Below, in pieces: positions 18,419 to 28,214 of a DNA stretch of 64,000 bases; within the stretch, counting starts at the first letter, position 1, and each line of letters opens with the position of its first letter. The stretch comes from Micromonospora chaiyaphumensis (GTDB taxonomy: Bacteria; Actinomycetota; Actinomycetes; Mycobacteriales; Micromonosporaceae). The translations under genes were made by a program, and so were the position numbers. Location of the stretch: positions 434,001 through 498,000 of the forward strand of contig NZ_FMCS01000004.1 in NCBI RefSeq assembly GCF_900091435.1. Direction: 5' to 3'. The notes under the pieces were generated by a model. That model was not told the origin of the DNA. It was given only the letters and a program-made list of their open reading frames with translations, and ran no database searches.

Positions 18419-20002
18419 TCAGGTGAAGGCGAGCCCGGTGGTGTGGGGCAGCCAGTAGCCGAGGTACGCCCCGGCGGTGACCTGGTAGCTGAGCCGGCCG
18501 TTCACCCAGGCGGTCGCCCCGAGCGGCGCGATGGACGCCGCCGAGAAGGTGAGCTTCTTGGAGCCGGTGACGGTGCCCTTGCTGTCGTACGCGTAGCCGG
18601 TGTAGGTGCCGGGCTGGAACGACAGCGTCCGGGTGGGCTGGTATCGGTGCTCGACGGCCTTGCCGAGCAGGATGCGCTGCCCGTACGCCTCGGGCACGAG
18701 GTAGCCGGCGAGGCCGCCGTTCGTGATCTGGTAGTAGATGCCGCGGCCCAGGACCCGGGTGCGCAGGTTGGTGAGGGCGCCGGAGGCCCGGGTCAGCTTC
18801 AGGGTCTTCTGACCGGTGATCGCCCCGCTGCTGGAGAACTTGTAGCCGACGTGCGTGCCGGCCGAGAACGAGATGGTGCCGCTCACGGCTGGCGCCGGGT
18901 AGTCCGAGCGGAGCAGGTAGGCGTACGTGGCGAAGGTGGCCGACCAGGTCATCTCGTAGAGCTTCAGGTTCTGGGCCGTGTGGATCTGGTGGTACTTGAG
19001 GTGCGGCTGGGCGCAACCCATCGAGTAGTTGCTGGCCCACCGGGTCACCCGGAAGTGGGTCGGCACGTAGCGCCGGACGGTGCTGGCCGCCCCGTCGAAG
19101 AGGGCCACGGCCCGGTCGTCGGCGGTGAGACGCCAGTAGTCGTAGACGCCGTACAGGGCGAAGATGTGCCCGTTGAGGACCCGCTCGCCGGTGGTGCCGG
19201 CGGTCACCGGGTACTCCTCCAGCCAGAGGAACCCGTTGGGGTCCACCCAACTGGCCCAGGGCGCCGTGGTGCTGGCGGGCAGGGTCAGGCTCAGGAACGT
19301 GTTGTCCGCCGCCGTCCGCCATTTCGCGTCCCCGGTGAGTTCGGCGAGGCCGACGAAGAGGCTGAGCAACTGCCCCTGCGCCATCCCGCTGTACCAGGGC
19401 GCACGCAGCACCGGCCGGCCGGCGCACCGGGTGAGGTCGAAGTCGTAGGGGTAGAACCAGGCCCCCCGGGACTCGACCCGGCGGTCCACGTTCCGCTGGG
19501 CGTTCGCGATCGCCCGGTCGAGGAACCGCTGGTCCCGGTTGATCCGGTAGGCGGCCAGGTTGCTCAGGCCCCACTGCGCCTGCGCGACGGGGTGGTCCCA
19601 GACCTTGCCGAGGAAGCTGAACATCCGGACGCCCTGGGCGTCGTGCAGGCCGGGGTCCACCAGTGGGGCGGGCTGGGCGTTGGTGGGTTGGGCCGCGACC
19701 GGCAGGCTCCTGGGCAGGTGCCCGTCGCGGGCGTACCCGGCGAGGTCGGCGGCGGTCGCGCCGGCCGACCGCTCCCGCCGCTGCTCCTCCTTGACCTTCT
19801 TGACGTCGCGGGACGGCGGGCGCGGCACACCCTCGGCGACCGGGTCGGGCGTCCACCCCGGGTCGAGGACGGAGACGTCGGCGGACCGGTCCGGACCGGA
19901 CGGTTCGGCGGTGGCGGGTGCGCCGGGCGCGAGAACCAGCAGCGTGCCGGCGGCGAGCACGGCCAGGGCCCGGCGCGCGCGTGGTGGCGAGGCAGTTGTC
20001 AT
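18419..20002 (-). CDS. Secreted D-glucuronyl C5-epimerase-like protein with C-terminal repeats
   Basis: The 527-residue protein starts with a signal peptide (Arg-rich start, LAVLAAGTLLVLAPGAPATA). Residues 90-380 resemble the glucuronyl C5-epimerase C-terminal family: WFYPYDFDL, PWYSGMAQGQLLSLF, WLEEYPV, NGHIFALYGVYDYW and GCAQPHLKYHQ are visible. These epimerise glucuronate to iduronate in polysaccharides in eukaryotes; bacterial members are little studied. The last 150 residues hold two related repeats of about 70 residues ending in GxYxGY or GYxxP-type strands, possibly for wall attachment. ATG at 20002 has a GGGGAG site; an in-frame extension to 20068 is not conserved-looking. Confidence 0.7.
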   Translation of the reverse strand: MTTASPPRARRALAVLAAGTLLVLAPGAPATAEPSGPDRSADVSVLDPGWTPDPVAEGVPRPPSRDVKKVKEEQRRERSAGATAADLAGYARDGHLPRSLPVAAQPTNAQPAPLVDPGLHDAQGVRMFSFLGKVWDHPVAQAQWGLSNLAAYRINRDQRFLDRAIANAQRNVDRRVESRGAWFYPYDFDLTRCAGRPVLRAPWYSGMAQGQLLSLFVGLAELTGDAKWRTAADNTFLSLTLPASTTAPWASWVDPNGFLWLEEYPVTAGTTGERVLNGHIFALYGVYDYWRLTADDRAVALFDGAASTVRRYVPTHFRVTRWASNYSMGCAQPHLKYHQIHTAQNLKLYEMTWSATFATYAYLLRSDYPAPAVSGTISFSAGTHVGYKFSSSGAITGQKTLKLTRASGALTNLRTRVLGRGIYYQITNGGLAGYLVPEAYGQRILLGKAVEHRYQPTRTLSFQPGTYTGYAYDSKGTVTGSKKLTFSAASIAPLGATAWVNGRLSYQVTAGAYLGYWLPHTTGLAFT

Positions 20003-20107
20003 TCGGATACTCCCCGTGTCATCGATGTATCCGGATGGTAGCCAGCAGGCCATGCGTCGCTCTGGCACCGAAACGCCGAACCTGCCCGCCGAACGGCTCG
20101 ACCCGCC

Positions 20108-21580
20108 TCACCAGGCCGGGCGCTGGAGCAGCCCGACGAACTCCACGAGCAGCCGCTCCCGCAGCCGGACCGGGGCCGCGTCGAGCAGGGTGTTCACGGC
20201 CGCCATCCGGTCCGCCGGCCCGGCGCCGAGCCCCAGGCCGGCGGCGAGCCCGGCGATCAGGTCGGGGGTGAGCGACTCCGGGGTGAGGCTGCCGGCGAGC
20301 GCCAGCAGTTCCGGTGGGAGCACGACGGGTCCGGCCGCCCGGGCGGCCGCCACCGCCTCGGCCAGCGCCGGACCGAACTCGGCCACCCGCGGGGCCACGG
20401 CCGCGGTCACCGTGAGGTGCACGCTGGCCGGCAGGTCGGCGTACGCGAGCTGCGGCTGGGTGTGCCAGCCCCGCGCGGTCAGCTCGTCCACCAGCACGAA
20501 CAGGTCCAGCCCCGGGTCGTCGGAGGTGAAGCAGACCACTGTCGACTCCGGCTCGGCCAGCAGCCGCAGCCCGTCGACCGCGCGGACCGCGCCGGCCAGC
20601 CCGGCGACCGCGTCCCGGGTCAGCGCGGCCAGCCGCAGGTAGCCGTCCTCGCCGAGGTGCCGCAGGGTGGCGTACGCGGCGGCGATCGGCCCGCCCGACC
20701 GGGTCGAGGCGATCACCGGGTTGACCATCGTGTAGCCGGGCCAGTCCGCGTACGCGAAGAACTGCGGCGACCGCAGCCCCGGATCCCGGTGCAGCAGCAC
20801 CGACACCCCCTTCGGGGCGTACGCGTACTTGTGCAGGTCGACCGAGATCGAGGTGACACCGGGCACGGCGAAGTCGAACGGGGGCACCGGCGCGCCGAGC
20901 CGGCGCAGCCAGGGCAGCGTCCAGCCGCCGAAGCAGGCGTCCACGTGGCAGCGCACCCCGGCCGCCGCGGCCACGGCCGCGATCTCCGCCACCGGGTCGA
21001 CCACGCCGTGCGCGTACGACGGGGCGGAGGCGACCACCAGCACCGTCTCCGGCCGGATCGCGGCGGCCACGTCGGCGGCGGCCGGGCGCAGGGTCCCCGG
21101 GTCCACGGGCACCGGGTCGAGGGCCACCCGCAGGTAGTGGGCCGCCTTGGCGAAGGCGGCGTGCCCGCTGACCGGCACCACGATGCGCGGCTCGGCCAGG
21201 TCGGGCCGGGCGTCCCGGGCCGCCTTGACGGCCAGGATCAGCGACTCGGTGCCACCGCTGGTGACGCTGCCGACCACGTCCGGCGCGGACGTGCCGGGGC
21301 CGCCGCCGAGCAGCCGGGCAGCCGCACCGACCACGGCGTTCTCCATGGCCAGCAGGGACGGGAAGGCGGTCGGGTCCAGGCCGTTGACGTGCGCACTCTC
21401 GGCATGTGCGGCCTGCGCCAGCTCGTCCAGCCCGGCCACGCCGGGGTCGTAGACGTAGGCGAACAGCCGCCCGCCGTGGGTCGGCCGGTCGGCCGCCCGC
21501 AGGGCCCGGATCTCGTCGAGCACCCGCGCCGCGGGTACCCCCTCGACGGGCAGCGCGCCCGTCCCTGCCGTGTCGGTCAT
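20108..21580 (-). CDS. PLP-dependent decarboxylase/lyase, sphingosine-1-phosphate lyase or glutamate decarboxylase-like (group II)
   Basis: This 490-residue fold type I enzyme has the PLP-binding Lys in SISVDLHKYAYAPKG near residue 250, the Asp of HVDACFGGW near 212 and the TSGGTESLILA phosphate-binding region near 120. Order and spacing match the group II decarboxylase/SPL family. The last 70 residues (LPPELLALAGSL onward) are an extra helical part. Substrate could be an amino acid or a sphingoid-like compound. The start ATG at 21580 follows a divergent-looking gap of about 57 bases to the MFS gene on the same strand, with which it is likely co-transcribed. Confidence 0.82.
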   Translation of the reverse strand: MTDTAGTGALPVEGVPAARVLDEIRALRAADRPTHGGRLFAYVYDPGVAGLDELAQAAHAESAHVNGLDPTAFPSLLAMENAVVGAAARLLGGGPGTSAPDVVGSVTSGGTESLILAVKAARDARPDLAEPRIVVPVSGHAAFAKAAHYLRVALDPVPVDPGTLRPAAADVAAAIRPETVLVVASAPSYAHGVVDPVAEIAAVAAAAGVRCHVDACFGGWTLPWLRRLGAPVPPFDFAVPGVTSISVDLHKYAYAPKGVSVLLHRDPGLRSPQFFAYADWPGYTMVNPVIASTRSGGPIAAAYATLRHLGEDGYLRLAALTRDAVAGLAGAVRAVDGLRLLAEPESTVVCFTSDDPGLDLFVLVDELTARGWHTQPQLAYADLPASVHLTVTAAVAPRVAEFGPALAEAVAAARAAGPVVLPPELLALAGSLTPESLTPDLIAGLAAGLGLGAGPADRMAAVNTLLDAAPVRLRERLLVEFVGLLQRPAW

Positions 21581-21636
21581 GGTGCTCGGGTTGTTCCTCT
21601 CGTGACGGTCCGGCCGTGCGGACGGACCCGCGTGCC

Positions 21637-23007
21637 TCAGGCCCGCGACGCGGGCGCGATCCCGCCGGGTGCGGGCGCGGCGGCCAGCTGGGCCGGGGTC
21701 AGGGTGTAGCCGCGCAGCAGCACCACCGGGGCGGCGACCAGCAGGGCCGGCAGGACGGTGAAGCCGAGCAGCACGCCGAGCCGGGCGGTCGCCGACTGGT
21801 CCGCCGCGACCCCGGTGGACGAGGAGACGTACCCGGAGAGCTGGAGCACCAGGCCGTAGATGCCGGGGCCGAGGGCCAGGCCGAAGGTCTCCCCGGCGGT
21901 CCACAACCCGGTGAACACGCCGGCCTGCCGGCGGCCGGTGCGCGCGGTGTCGTAGGCGATGCAGTCCGGCAGCATGGCGAGCGCGAAGACCTGCTGGCCG
22001 GCGTAGCCGACGCCGATCAGGGCGACCACGGCGTAGACCCCGGCGGCGGGGAGGGCGGGGGCGGCGACCAGGGCCAGCGCGCCGGCCGCGAAGAGCAGCG
22101 ACGCGGCGACCAGCGCGGCGCGCTTGCCCAGCCGGGCGCCGGCGCGGGTCCACAGCGGCATGACCAGCAGAGCCGGGCCGACGAAGCAGGCGAAGAGCAG
22201 GGTCGGCCCGCTGTCCGGGGCGCGGAGCACCTGGTCGGCGAAGTACTTCACCCCGGCCAGCACGGTGGCGACTCCGGCGGACTGGATCACGAAGCAGACC
22301 AGCAGCATCCGGAACGGCCGGTTCCGGCCGGCGACCGCGAGCTGGGCGCGGAGGCTGGGCTCGCTCTCCCCCACCGTGCCGGTCGGGGCCGAGCGGGTGC
22401 CGAGGAAGACGCCGACCGTGCCGGCCACGATGAGCGCCGCCACGAACAGGCCCATCCAGCGGTGCCCGGGCACGCCGTCGCCGCCGGCGGTCACCACGGC
22501 CGGGGCCACCGCGCCGGAGACCAGGATGGCCAGCGCCAGCACCGCGATCCGCCAGCTCATGAGCCGGGTACGCTCCGCCGGGTCGGCGGTCAGCTCGGCC
22601 GGCATGGCCACGTAGGGCACCTGGAAGAAGGCGAACGCCGTCGCGGTGGCCAGGAACGCCACGGCCACGTACGTCCCGGCGGCCGGGCCGGCACCGAACG
22701 GCGCCGCGAAGATGGCGGCGAAGAGCACGGCCAGCGCCAGCCCGCCGCCGAGCAGCCAGGGCCGGCGGGCGCCCCAGCGGGACCGGGTCCGGTCGGAGAT
22801 CCGCCCGGCGACCGGGTTGACCAGCACGTCCCACGCCTTCGGCAGGAGCACCAGCAGGGCGGCCACCCCGGCCGCGACGCCCAGCGTGTCGGTGAGGTAC
22901 GGCAGCAGGAGCAGGCCGGGTACCGTCCCGAACGCGCCGGTGACCAGCGAGCCCAGCGCGTATCCGGCGTGCACCCGGCGAGGCAGGCTCCCGCCCGTTT
23001 CCGTCAT
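21637..23007 (-). CDS. MFS transporter, glycoside-pentoside-hexuronide (GPH)-type symporter
   Basis: The 456-residue permease has twelve hydrophobic helices and the GPH/MFS_2 signatures near the N-terminus: [44 protein letters not shown] with the conserved Asp-Pro-like turn of this group. Such carriers take up sugars or related compounds with a cation. It lies immediately upstream of the decarboxylase gene in transcription order (gap 56 bases), so they probably form one operon; a substrate link is possible but not shown. Confidence 0.82.
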   Translation of the reverse strand: MTETGGSLPRRVHAGYALGSLVTGAFGTVPGLLLLPYLTDTLGVAAGVAALLVLLPKAWDVLVNPVAGRISDRTRSRWGARRPWLLGGGLALAVLFAAIFAAPFGAGPAAGTYVAVAFLATATAFAFFQVPYVAMPAELTADPAERTRLMSWRIAVLALAILVSGAVAPAVVTAGGDGVPGHRWMGLFVAALIVAGTVGVFLGTRSAPTGTVGESEPSLRAQLAVAGRNRPFRMLLVCFVIQSAGVATVLAGVKYFADQVLRAPDSGPTLLFACFVGPALLVMPLWTRAGARLGKRAALVAASLLFAAGALALVAAPALPAAGVYAVVALIGVGYAGQQVFALAMLPDCIAYDTARTGRRQAGVFTGLWTAGETFGLALGPGIYGLVLQLSGYVSSSTGVAADQSATARLGVLLGFTVLPALLVAAPVVLLRGYTLTPAQLAAAPAPGGIAPASRA

Positions 23008-23039
23008 GGAGCCGAATGCTACTCACGTTATGTCGGCGG

Positions 23040-23354
23040 TCACATCCCCTCGTCGGGCGACCAGGAGGCCGCCGCCATGTCGACCCCGGCGGGGCGCAGC
23101 GGGCAGCCCTCGGCGCGCAGCCGGGCCCGCGCCTCCATCTCGTGGCCCGGTGGCAGCCGGCCGGCCGAGTTCACCACCCGGTGCCAGGGCACCCCGCCAC
23201 CGTGCCGGGCCATGATCGAGCCGACCAGCCGGGCCGACGCCCGCCCCGACCGCTCGGCCAGGGCGTCGGCCACCGCCCCGTACGACATCACCCGGCCCGG
23301 CGGGATCCGCTCGACCAGGTCCAGCACCGCCTCGACGTACTCGTCAGGTGTCAC
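23040..23354 (-). CDS. Alkyltransferase-like (ATL) DNA-binding protein
   Basis: This 104-residue protein is the DNA-binding domain of O6-alkylguanine-DNA alkyltransferase, with [16 protein letters not shown] near 18 and [15 protein letters not shown] near 55. The reactive Cys of PCHRV is replaced by Trp, which defines ATL proteins: they bind O6-alkylguanine and recruit nucleotide excision repair rather than transfer alkyl groups. GTG at 23354 gives the family length. It is divergent from proB and 32 bases from the GPH gene start. The same replacement is a fixed feature of the family, so it is not a defect. Confidence 0.88.
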   Translation of the reverse strand: MTPDEYVEAVLDLVERIPPGRVMSYGAVADALAERSGRASARLVGSIMARHGGGVPWHRVVNSAGRLPPGHEMEARARLRAEGCPLRPAGVDMAAASWSPDEGM

Positions 23355-23415
23355 GGGCTGCCACGATATGGGAACGCGGCGAGGCGCGGCGGACCGCAGC
23401 GCGCAGAATGGTCCG

Positions 23416-24525
23416 GTGCGCGAAGCAGTCACCTCGGCCCGCCGGATCGTCGTCAAGATCGGCTCGTCCTCGCTGACCACCCCGGCGGGCGGCCTGGACG
23501 ACACCCGGGTCGACGCGCTGGTCGACACGCTCGGCGCGCTGGCCGCCGACGGGCGGGAGGTGGTGCTGGTCTCCTCCGGCGCGATCGCCGCCGGCCTGGC
23601 CCCACTCGGGCTGCCCCGGCGCCCCCGCGACCTGGCCACCCAGCAGGCCGCCGCCAGCGTCGGGCAGGGCCTGCTCATCGGCCGGTACGCGGCGGCCTTC
23701 GCCCGGCACCGGCTGACTGTCGGGCAGGTGCTGCTCACCGTCGACGACGTGACCCGGCGGGCGCACTACCGCAACGCCTACCGGACCCTGCGCAAGCTGC
23801 TCGACCTGCGGGCCGTGCCGATCGTCAACGAGAACGACACGGTGGCCACCGAGGAGATCCGCTTCGGCGACAACGACCGGCTCGCGGCGCTGGTCGCCGC
23901 CCTGGTCGACGCCGACCTGCTGGTGCTGCTGTCGGACGTGGACGCGCTCTGGACCGGCGACCCGACCCGCGCCGGCAGCACCCGGATCACCGAGGTGCAC
24001 GGCGAGGGCGACCTGGCGGGCGTCGACATCGGCGGCGCCGGCCGCGCCGGGGTGGGCACCGGTGGCATGGTCACCAAGGTCGAGGCGGCCCGGATCGCCA
24101 CCGGTTTCGGCATCCCCGTGGTGCTCACCGCCGCGCCGCTGGCCGCGCCGGCACTGGCCGGCGAGCCGGTCGGCACCTTCTTCCACCCGAGCAGCCGGCG
24201 CCCGGCCGCCCGGCTCTTCTGGCTGGCGCACGCCACCGCGCCGCGCGGCCGGCTGCACCTCGACCCGGGCGCCGTGCAGGCCGTGGTCGGCCGGCGGAAG
24301 TCCCTGCTCCCGGCCGGGATCACCGCGGTCGACGGCGCGTTCACCGCCGGGGACCCGGTGGACCTGGTCGACACCGAGGGCGCACCGGTCGCCCGCGGGC
24401 TGGTCAACTACGACGCGATCGAGCTGCCCGGGCTGCTCGGCCGCTCCACCTCGGAACTCGCCGCGGCGCTCGGCCCGGCGTACGAACGGGAGGTCGTCCA
24501 CCGCGACGACCTCGTGCTGCTGTGA
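23416..24525 (+). CDS. proB: Glutamate 5-kinase
   Basis: The 369-residue enzyme phosphorylates glutamate in the first step of proline synthesis. The amino-acid kinase domain shows [13 protein letters not shown] near 10, [12 protein letters not shown] near 48, [25 protein letters not shown] near 133 and [11 protein letters not shown] near 216. A C-terminal PUA domain follows from about 280 ([18 protein letters not shown]). Start is GTG at 23416. It is followed by proA after 11 bases with a GAGGAG ribosome site overlapping the stop, so the two form an operon. Confidence 0.95.
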   Translation: MREAVTSARRIVVKIGSSSLTTPAGGLDDTRVDALVDTLGALAADGREVVLVSSGAIAAGLAPLGLPRRPRDLATQQAAASVGQGLLIGRYAAAFARHRLTVGQVLLTVDDVTRRAHYRNAYRTLRKLLDLRAVPIVNENDTVATEEIRFGDNDRLAALVAALVDADLLVLLSDVDALWTGDPTRAGSTRITEVHGEGDLAGVDIGGAGRAGVGTGGMVTKVEAARIATGFGIPVVLTAAPLAAPALAGEPVGTFFHPSSRRPAARLFWLAHATAPRGRLHLDPGAVQAVVGRRKSLLPAGITAVDGAFTAGDPVDLVDTEGAPVARGLVNYDAIELPGLLGRSTSELAAALGPAYEREVVHRDDLVLL

Positions 24526-24536
24526 GGAGTGCTGGC

Positions 24537-25778
24537 ATGAGCGTTGTGGAGCAGGCCCGCCGGGCCCGGGGCGCGGCGGAGGCGCTCGCCGTCGCCACCC
24601 GTACGGTCAAGGACGCCGCGCTGCACGCGATGGCCGACGCGCTGGTGGCGCGTACCCCGGAGATCCTGGCCGCGAACGCGGCGGACCTGGCGGCCGGGCG
24701 CGAGGCCGGGCTGAGCGCGGCCGTGCTGGACCGGCTGGCCCTCGACGAGGGCCGGGTGGCCGGCATCGCCGACGCGCTGCGGCAGATGGCCGCGCTGCCC
24801 GACCCGGTCGGCGAGGTGGTCCGCGGCGCGACCCTGCCCAACGGGCTGGAGCTGCGCCAGGTCCGGGTGCCCTTCGGGGTGGTCGGCATCATCTACGAGG
24901 GCCGCCCCAACGTGACCGTCGACGCGGCCGGGATCTGCCTGAAGTCCGGCAACGCGGCGCTCCTGCGCGGCTCCTCCTCGGCGGCGCACTCCAACGCCGC
25001 CCTGGTGGCGGTGCTCCGCGACGCGGTCGCCGGTGCCGGCCTGCCCGCCGACGCCGTGCAGCTCCTCGACGCCAGCACCCGCGACTCGGTCAAGGAGCTG
25101 ATGCGCGCCCGGGGCCTGGTCGACGTGTTGATCCCGCGCGGCGGGGCGTCGCTCATCCGGACCGTGGTCGAGGAGTCGACCGTGCCGGTGATCGAGACCG
25201 GGGTGGGCAACTGCCACGTCTACGTGGACGCCGCCGCCGACCTGGCCAAGGCCGTGGCGGTCACCGTGAACTCGAAGACCCAGCGGCTGTCCACCTGCAA
25301 CACGGCCGAGTCCCTGCTGGTGCACGCCGCCGTCGCGGACGCCTTCCTGCCGGCCGTGCTGGCCGCCTTCGCCGACGCCGGGGTGACCGTGCACGGCGAC
25401 GCGCGGGCGGCCGCCTACTCGGACGCGGTCGTGCCGGCGACCGAGGAGGACTTCGACACCGAATACCTCTCCGCCGACATCTCGGTGGCCGTGGTCGACT
25501 CGCTGGACGCGGCGGTCGCGCACATCCGGCGCCACGGCACCGGGCACACCGAGGCGATCGTCACCGACTCCCAGCCGGCCGCCCGCGAGTTCGTGGCGCG
25601 GGTGGACGCGGCGGCCGTGATGGTGAACGCCTCCACCCGGTTCACCGACGGGGGCGAGTTCGGCTTCGGCGCCGAAATCGGCATCTCCACGCAGAAGCTG
25701 CACGCGCGCGGCCCCATGGGGCTGCCCGAGCTGACCAGCACCAAGTACGTGGTCACCGGCGACGGCCACCTGCGCTGA
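24537..25778 (+). CDS. proA: Gamma-glutamyl phosphate reductase
   Basis: The 413-residue NADPH-dependent enzyme of the aldehyde dehydrogenase superfamily makes glutamate 5-semialdehyde. Visible blocks are [21 protein letters not shown] near 105, [11 protein letters not shown] near 135, the catalytic Cys in [15 protein letters not shown] near 250, and [20 protein letters not shown] and [21 protein letters not shown] near 360-390. Start ATG 24537 follows the proB stop by 11 bases. Length and motifs are normal. Confidence 0.95.
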   Translation: MSVVEQARRARGAAEALAVATRTVKDAALHAMADALVARTPEILAANAADLAAGREAGLSAAVLDRLALDEGRVAGIADALRQMAALPDPVGEVVRGATLPNGLELRQVRVPFGVVGIIYEGRPNVTVDAAGICLKSGNAALLRGSSSAAHSNAALVAVLRDAVAGAGLPADAVQLLDASTRDSVKELMRARGLVDVLIPRGGASLIRTVVEESTVPVIETGVGNCHVYVDAAADLAKAVAVTVNSKTQRLSTCNTAESLLVHAAVADAFLPAVLAAFADAGVTVHGDARAAAYSDAVVPATEEDFDTEYLSADISVAVVDSLDAAVAHIRRHGTGHTEAIVTDSQPAAREFVARVDAAAVMVNASTRFTDGGEFGFGAEIGISTQKLHARGPMGLPELTSTKYVVTGDGHLR

Positions 25779-25800
25779 GTCGGCCGGCCGCGCCGCCCGC

Positions 25801-26811
25801 TCAGGCGGTGGGCGCGGCCGGCTCGGGCGGCGCCGATTCCGGTGGCGGAGCGGACGGCGGGGCCGGCCTCGGCAACGGGACGACGGGTGGCAACACCAGG
25901 TCACCCGCGGGCGCCGGGCGCGGTGCGGGCACCAGCGGCGCCACGAACGGCGCGCCGGAGACCGGGGCCTCGGGGGTCGTCGGGCGGCAGGCGCGTATCG
26001 CGCGCAGCGTGGTGTGCACGTCGAACTGGTGGCCGTCGTCGCTGTCCCAGCCGCCGTCGCTGCGCTGGGTCTCGGCCAGCCGCCGCCGGGCCGAGACCAG
26101 CAGCCACTGCTCCTCGCCCACGTCGACCCGGCGCAGCGTGGCGGCGAGCCAGGCCACGTCGGCCGGGGACATCTGTGGGATGCGCTCGGCCAGCACGGCC
26201 TGGATCCGGGCCGACTCGTAGTACATCTGCTGGCGGTGCAGCACGGCCGCGGCCAGCCAGCCGGCCGGCAGGAAGGACGGCCAGCTCCCGTCCGGCGCGA
26301 GCTGGGCGGCGAGCCCCTGGGCCGCCGACTGCACCACCCCGGCGTACGCCCCGCCGACCCGGTGGTCGAGCGGGCCGGCGGCGCGGGCGTCCAGCCCGGC
26401 CACGGTCAGCCAGAACCCGGCGTTGGCGGTCAGGAAGAGCCGGGCCTCCGGATCGCCCGGGGTGGCCCACTCGGGGGCGAACCCGGCCAGCGACGGGTCC
26501 TCGTCCCAGCCGCCGTCGGGGAGCTGGCGGGCGGCCAGCCAGTCCAGGGCGTGCCGGGCGGCGGGGCGGCCCAGCGCCCCGAGGTCGTCCAGCTCGGCCA
26601 GCCGGTAGCAGGTGGCGTCGACCGAGGCGACCTCGCCGTCGAGCACGGCGGGCCAGCCGCCGCCGGGGGCCTGCCCGGACTCGGCCGCGTCGAGCAGCTC
26701 GGGCGGCACCGGGGCACCGGTGCGCAGCCGGGAGAGGCGGGCGCGGTCCACCGCGTCGCCGTGCGCCACGACGAAGCCGATCGCCGCGTCCAGATCCACC
26801 ACGGCAGTCAC
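25801..26811 (-). CDS. Squalene-cyclase/prenyltransferase alpha-toroid fold protein
   Basis: The 336-residue protein contains QW-like repeats of the terpene cyclase alpha/alpha toroid fold: GGGWPAV near 47, LPDGGWDED near 95, APDGSWPSF near 170 and RSDGGWDSDDGHQFDVHTTL near 250. It is about half the length of a full squalene-hopene cyclase, and it lacks an obvious DxDD catalytic motif; the sequence DSDDG is noted but sits in the last repeat. The final 65 residues are Pro-rich. Start GTG at 26811 has no clear ribosome site and may be leaderless. Possible roles include a protein with a non-catalytic toroid fold. No neighbouring isoprenoid gene is seen, so a catalytic role is not claimed. Confidence 0.7.
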   Translation of the reverse strand: MTAVVDLDAAIGFVVAHGDAVDRARLSRLRTGAPVPPELLDAAESGQAPGGGWPAVLDGEVASVDATCYRLAELDDLGALGRPAARHALDWLAARQLPDGGWDEDPSLAGFAPEWATPGDPEARLFLTANAGFWLTVAGLDARAAGPLDHRVGGAYAGVVQSAAQGLAAQLAPDGSWPSFLPAGWLAAAVLHRQQMYYESARIQAVLAERIPQMSPADVAWLAATLRRVDVGEEQWLLVSARRRLAETQRSDGGWDSDDGHQFDVHTTLRAIRACRPTTPEAPVSGAPFVAPLVPAPRPAPAGDLVLPPVVPLPRPAPPSAPPPESAPPEPAAPTA

Positions 26812-26883
26812 GCTACCGGCGCAAACGTGGTTACGCCTCGGTAGCTCGGCCAGGGGTGGCCCGGCCCACCGGCGGCACGCGAA

Positions 26884-26912
26884 GGGCCCTCCCGGCACAC
26901 CCGGGAGGGCCC
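26884..26912. terminator. 12-bp hairpin downstream of moeZ
   Basis: GGGCCCTCCCGG and its complement form a perfect 12-bp stem with a 5-base loop, 14 bases past the moeZ stop on the minus strand. Confidence 0.75.
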
Positions 26913-26925
26913 AACGACCGCGAGC

Positions 26926-28107
26926 TCAGTAGGCCGGCAGCGCCGGGTCGATCTGCTTGATCCAGGAGAGCACGCCGCCCTGGACGTGGACGGCGTCCCG
27001 GAAGCCGGCCGCCTTGAGCGCGGCGAGCGCCTCGGCGGAGCGGACGCCGGACTTGCAGTGCAGCACGATCTGCTTGTCCTGCGGGAGCTTCGCCAGCGCC
27101 TCGCCCGAGATGATCTCGCCCTTGGGGATGAGGGTGGCGCCGGGGATCCGGACGATCTCGTACTCGGCCGGCTCGCGGACGTCGACCAGGAAGATGTCCT
27201 TGCCGGCGTCCTGCCACTCCTTCAGCTCCAGCGCGGTGATGGTCGAGTCGACCACCGCCTCCTGCGCCTCGTCGGAGACCGCGCCGCAGAAGTCCTCGTA
27301 GTCCTCCAGCAGGTCGGTGACCGTCGGGTTGTCGCCGCAGAGCACGCAGTTCGGGTCCTTGCGGACCTTGATCTTGCGGTAGCTCATCTCCAGGGCGTCG
27401 TAGACCATCAGCCGGCCGACCAGCGGCTCGCCGATGCCGGCGAGCAGCTTGATCGCCTCGTTGACCTGGATCGACCCGATGGACGCGCAGAGCACGCCGA
27501 GCACGCCGCCCTCGGCGCAGGACGGGACCATGCCGGGCGGCGGCGGCTCCGGGTAGAGGCAGCGGTAGCAGGGACCGTGCTCGGCCCAGAACACCGACGC
27601 CTGGCCGTCGAACCGGTAGATCGAACCCCAGACGTACGGCTTGCCGAGCAGCACCGCCGCGTCGTTGACCATGTAGCGGGTGGCGAAGTTGTCGGTGCCG
27701 TCGACGATCAGGTCGTAGCCGGAGAAGATCTCCCGCACGTTGTCGCGGTCCAGCGCGGTGTTGTGGATCTCCACGTTGACCAGCGGGTTGATCTCGCGGA
27801 TCGAGGCGGCGGCGGACTCGGCCTTGGACCGGCCGACGTCGGAGACGCCGTGGATGATCTGGCGCTGGAGGTTGGACTCGTCGACGGTGTCGAAGTCGAT
27901 GATGCCGAGGGTGCCGACACCGGCGGCGGCCAGGTACATGAGGGCCGGCGAGCCGAGGCCACCGGCGCCCACGCAGAGCACCCGGGCGTTCTTCAGCCGC
28001 TTCTGCCCCTCGACCCCGACGTCCGGGATGATGAGGTGGCGGGAGTAGCGACGGATCTCGTCTACGGTCAGCTCGGCGGCGGGCTCGACGAGCGGGGGCA
28101 ACGACAC
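26926..28107 (-). CDS. moeZ: MoeZ-type adenylyltransferase/sulfurtransferase
   Basis: The 393-residue protein activates the C-terminus of small sulfur-carrier proteins (MoaD/ThiS-like) by adenylylation and then adds sulfur. An N-terminal E1-like domain has the ATP-binding VGAGGLGSP near 44 and DVGRSKAESAA near 90, zinc cysteines in CYRC and CVLC, and the C-terminal rhodanese domain has the active-site loop LHCKSGVRSAEA near 345. GTG at 28107 has a strong GGGGAG site 8 bases ahead. It precedes no other gene on this strand and is downstream of two DUF3152 genes, as in Mycobacterium tuberculosis Rv3206c/Rv3207c. Confidence 0.93.
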   Translation of the reverse strand: MSLPPLVEPAAELTVDEIRRYSRHLIIPDVGVEGQKRLKNARVLCVGAGGLGSPALMYLAAAGVGTLGIIDFDTVDESNLQRQIIHGVSDVGRSKAESAAASIREINPLVNVEIHNTALDRDNVREIFSGYDLIVDGTDNFATRYMVNDAAVLLGKPYVWGSIYRFDGQASVFWAEHGPCYRCLYPEPPPPGMVPSCAEGGVLGVLCASIGSIQVNEAIKLLAGIGEPLVGRLMVYDALEMSYRKIKVRKDPNCVLCGDNPTVTDLLEDYEDFCGAVSDEAQEAVVDSTITALELKEWQDAGKDIFLVDVREPAEYEIVRIPGATLIPKGEIISGEALAKLPQDKQIVLHCKSGVRSAEALAALKAAGFRDAVHVQGGVLSWIKQIDPALPAY

Positions 28108-28214
28108 GGTGGACTCCCCGGGATCGGCGGTGGGACCGCGCCATTGTCGCTCGCCCCGGTAGGGATCGGCCATGATGAGGGCCACGTCGCCCGACATGCG
28201 GGAGCGGGAATAAC

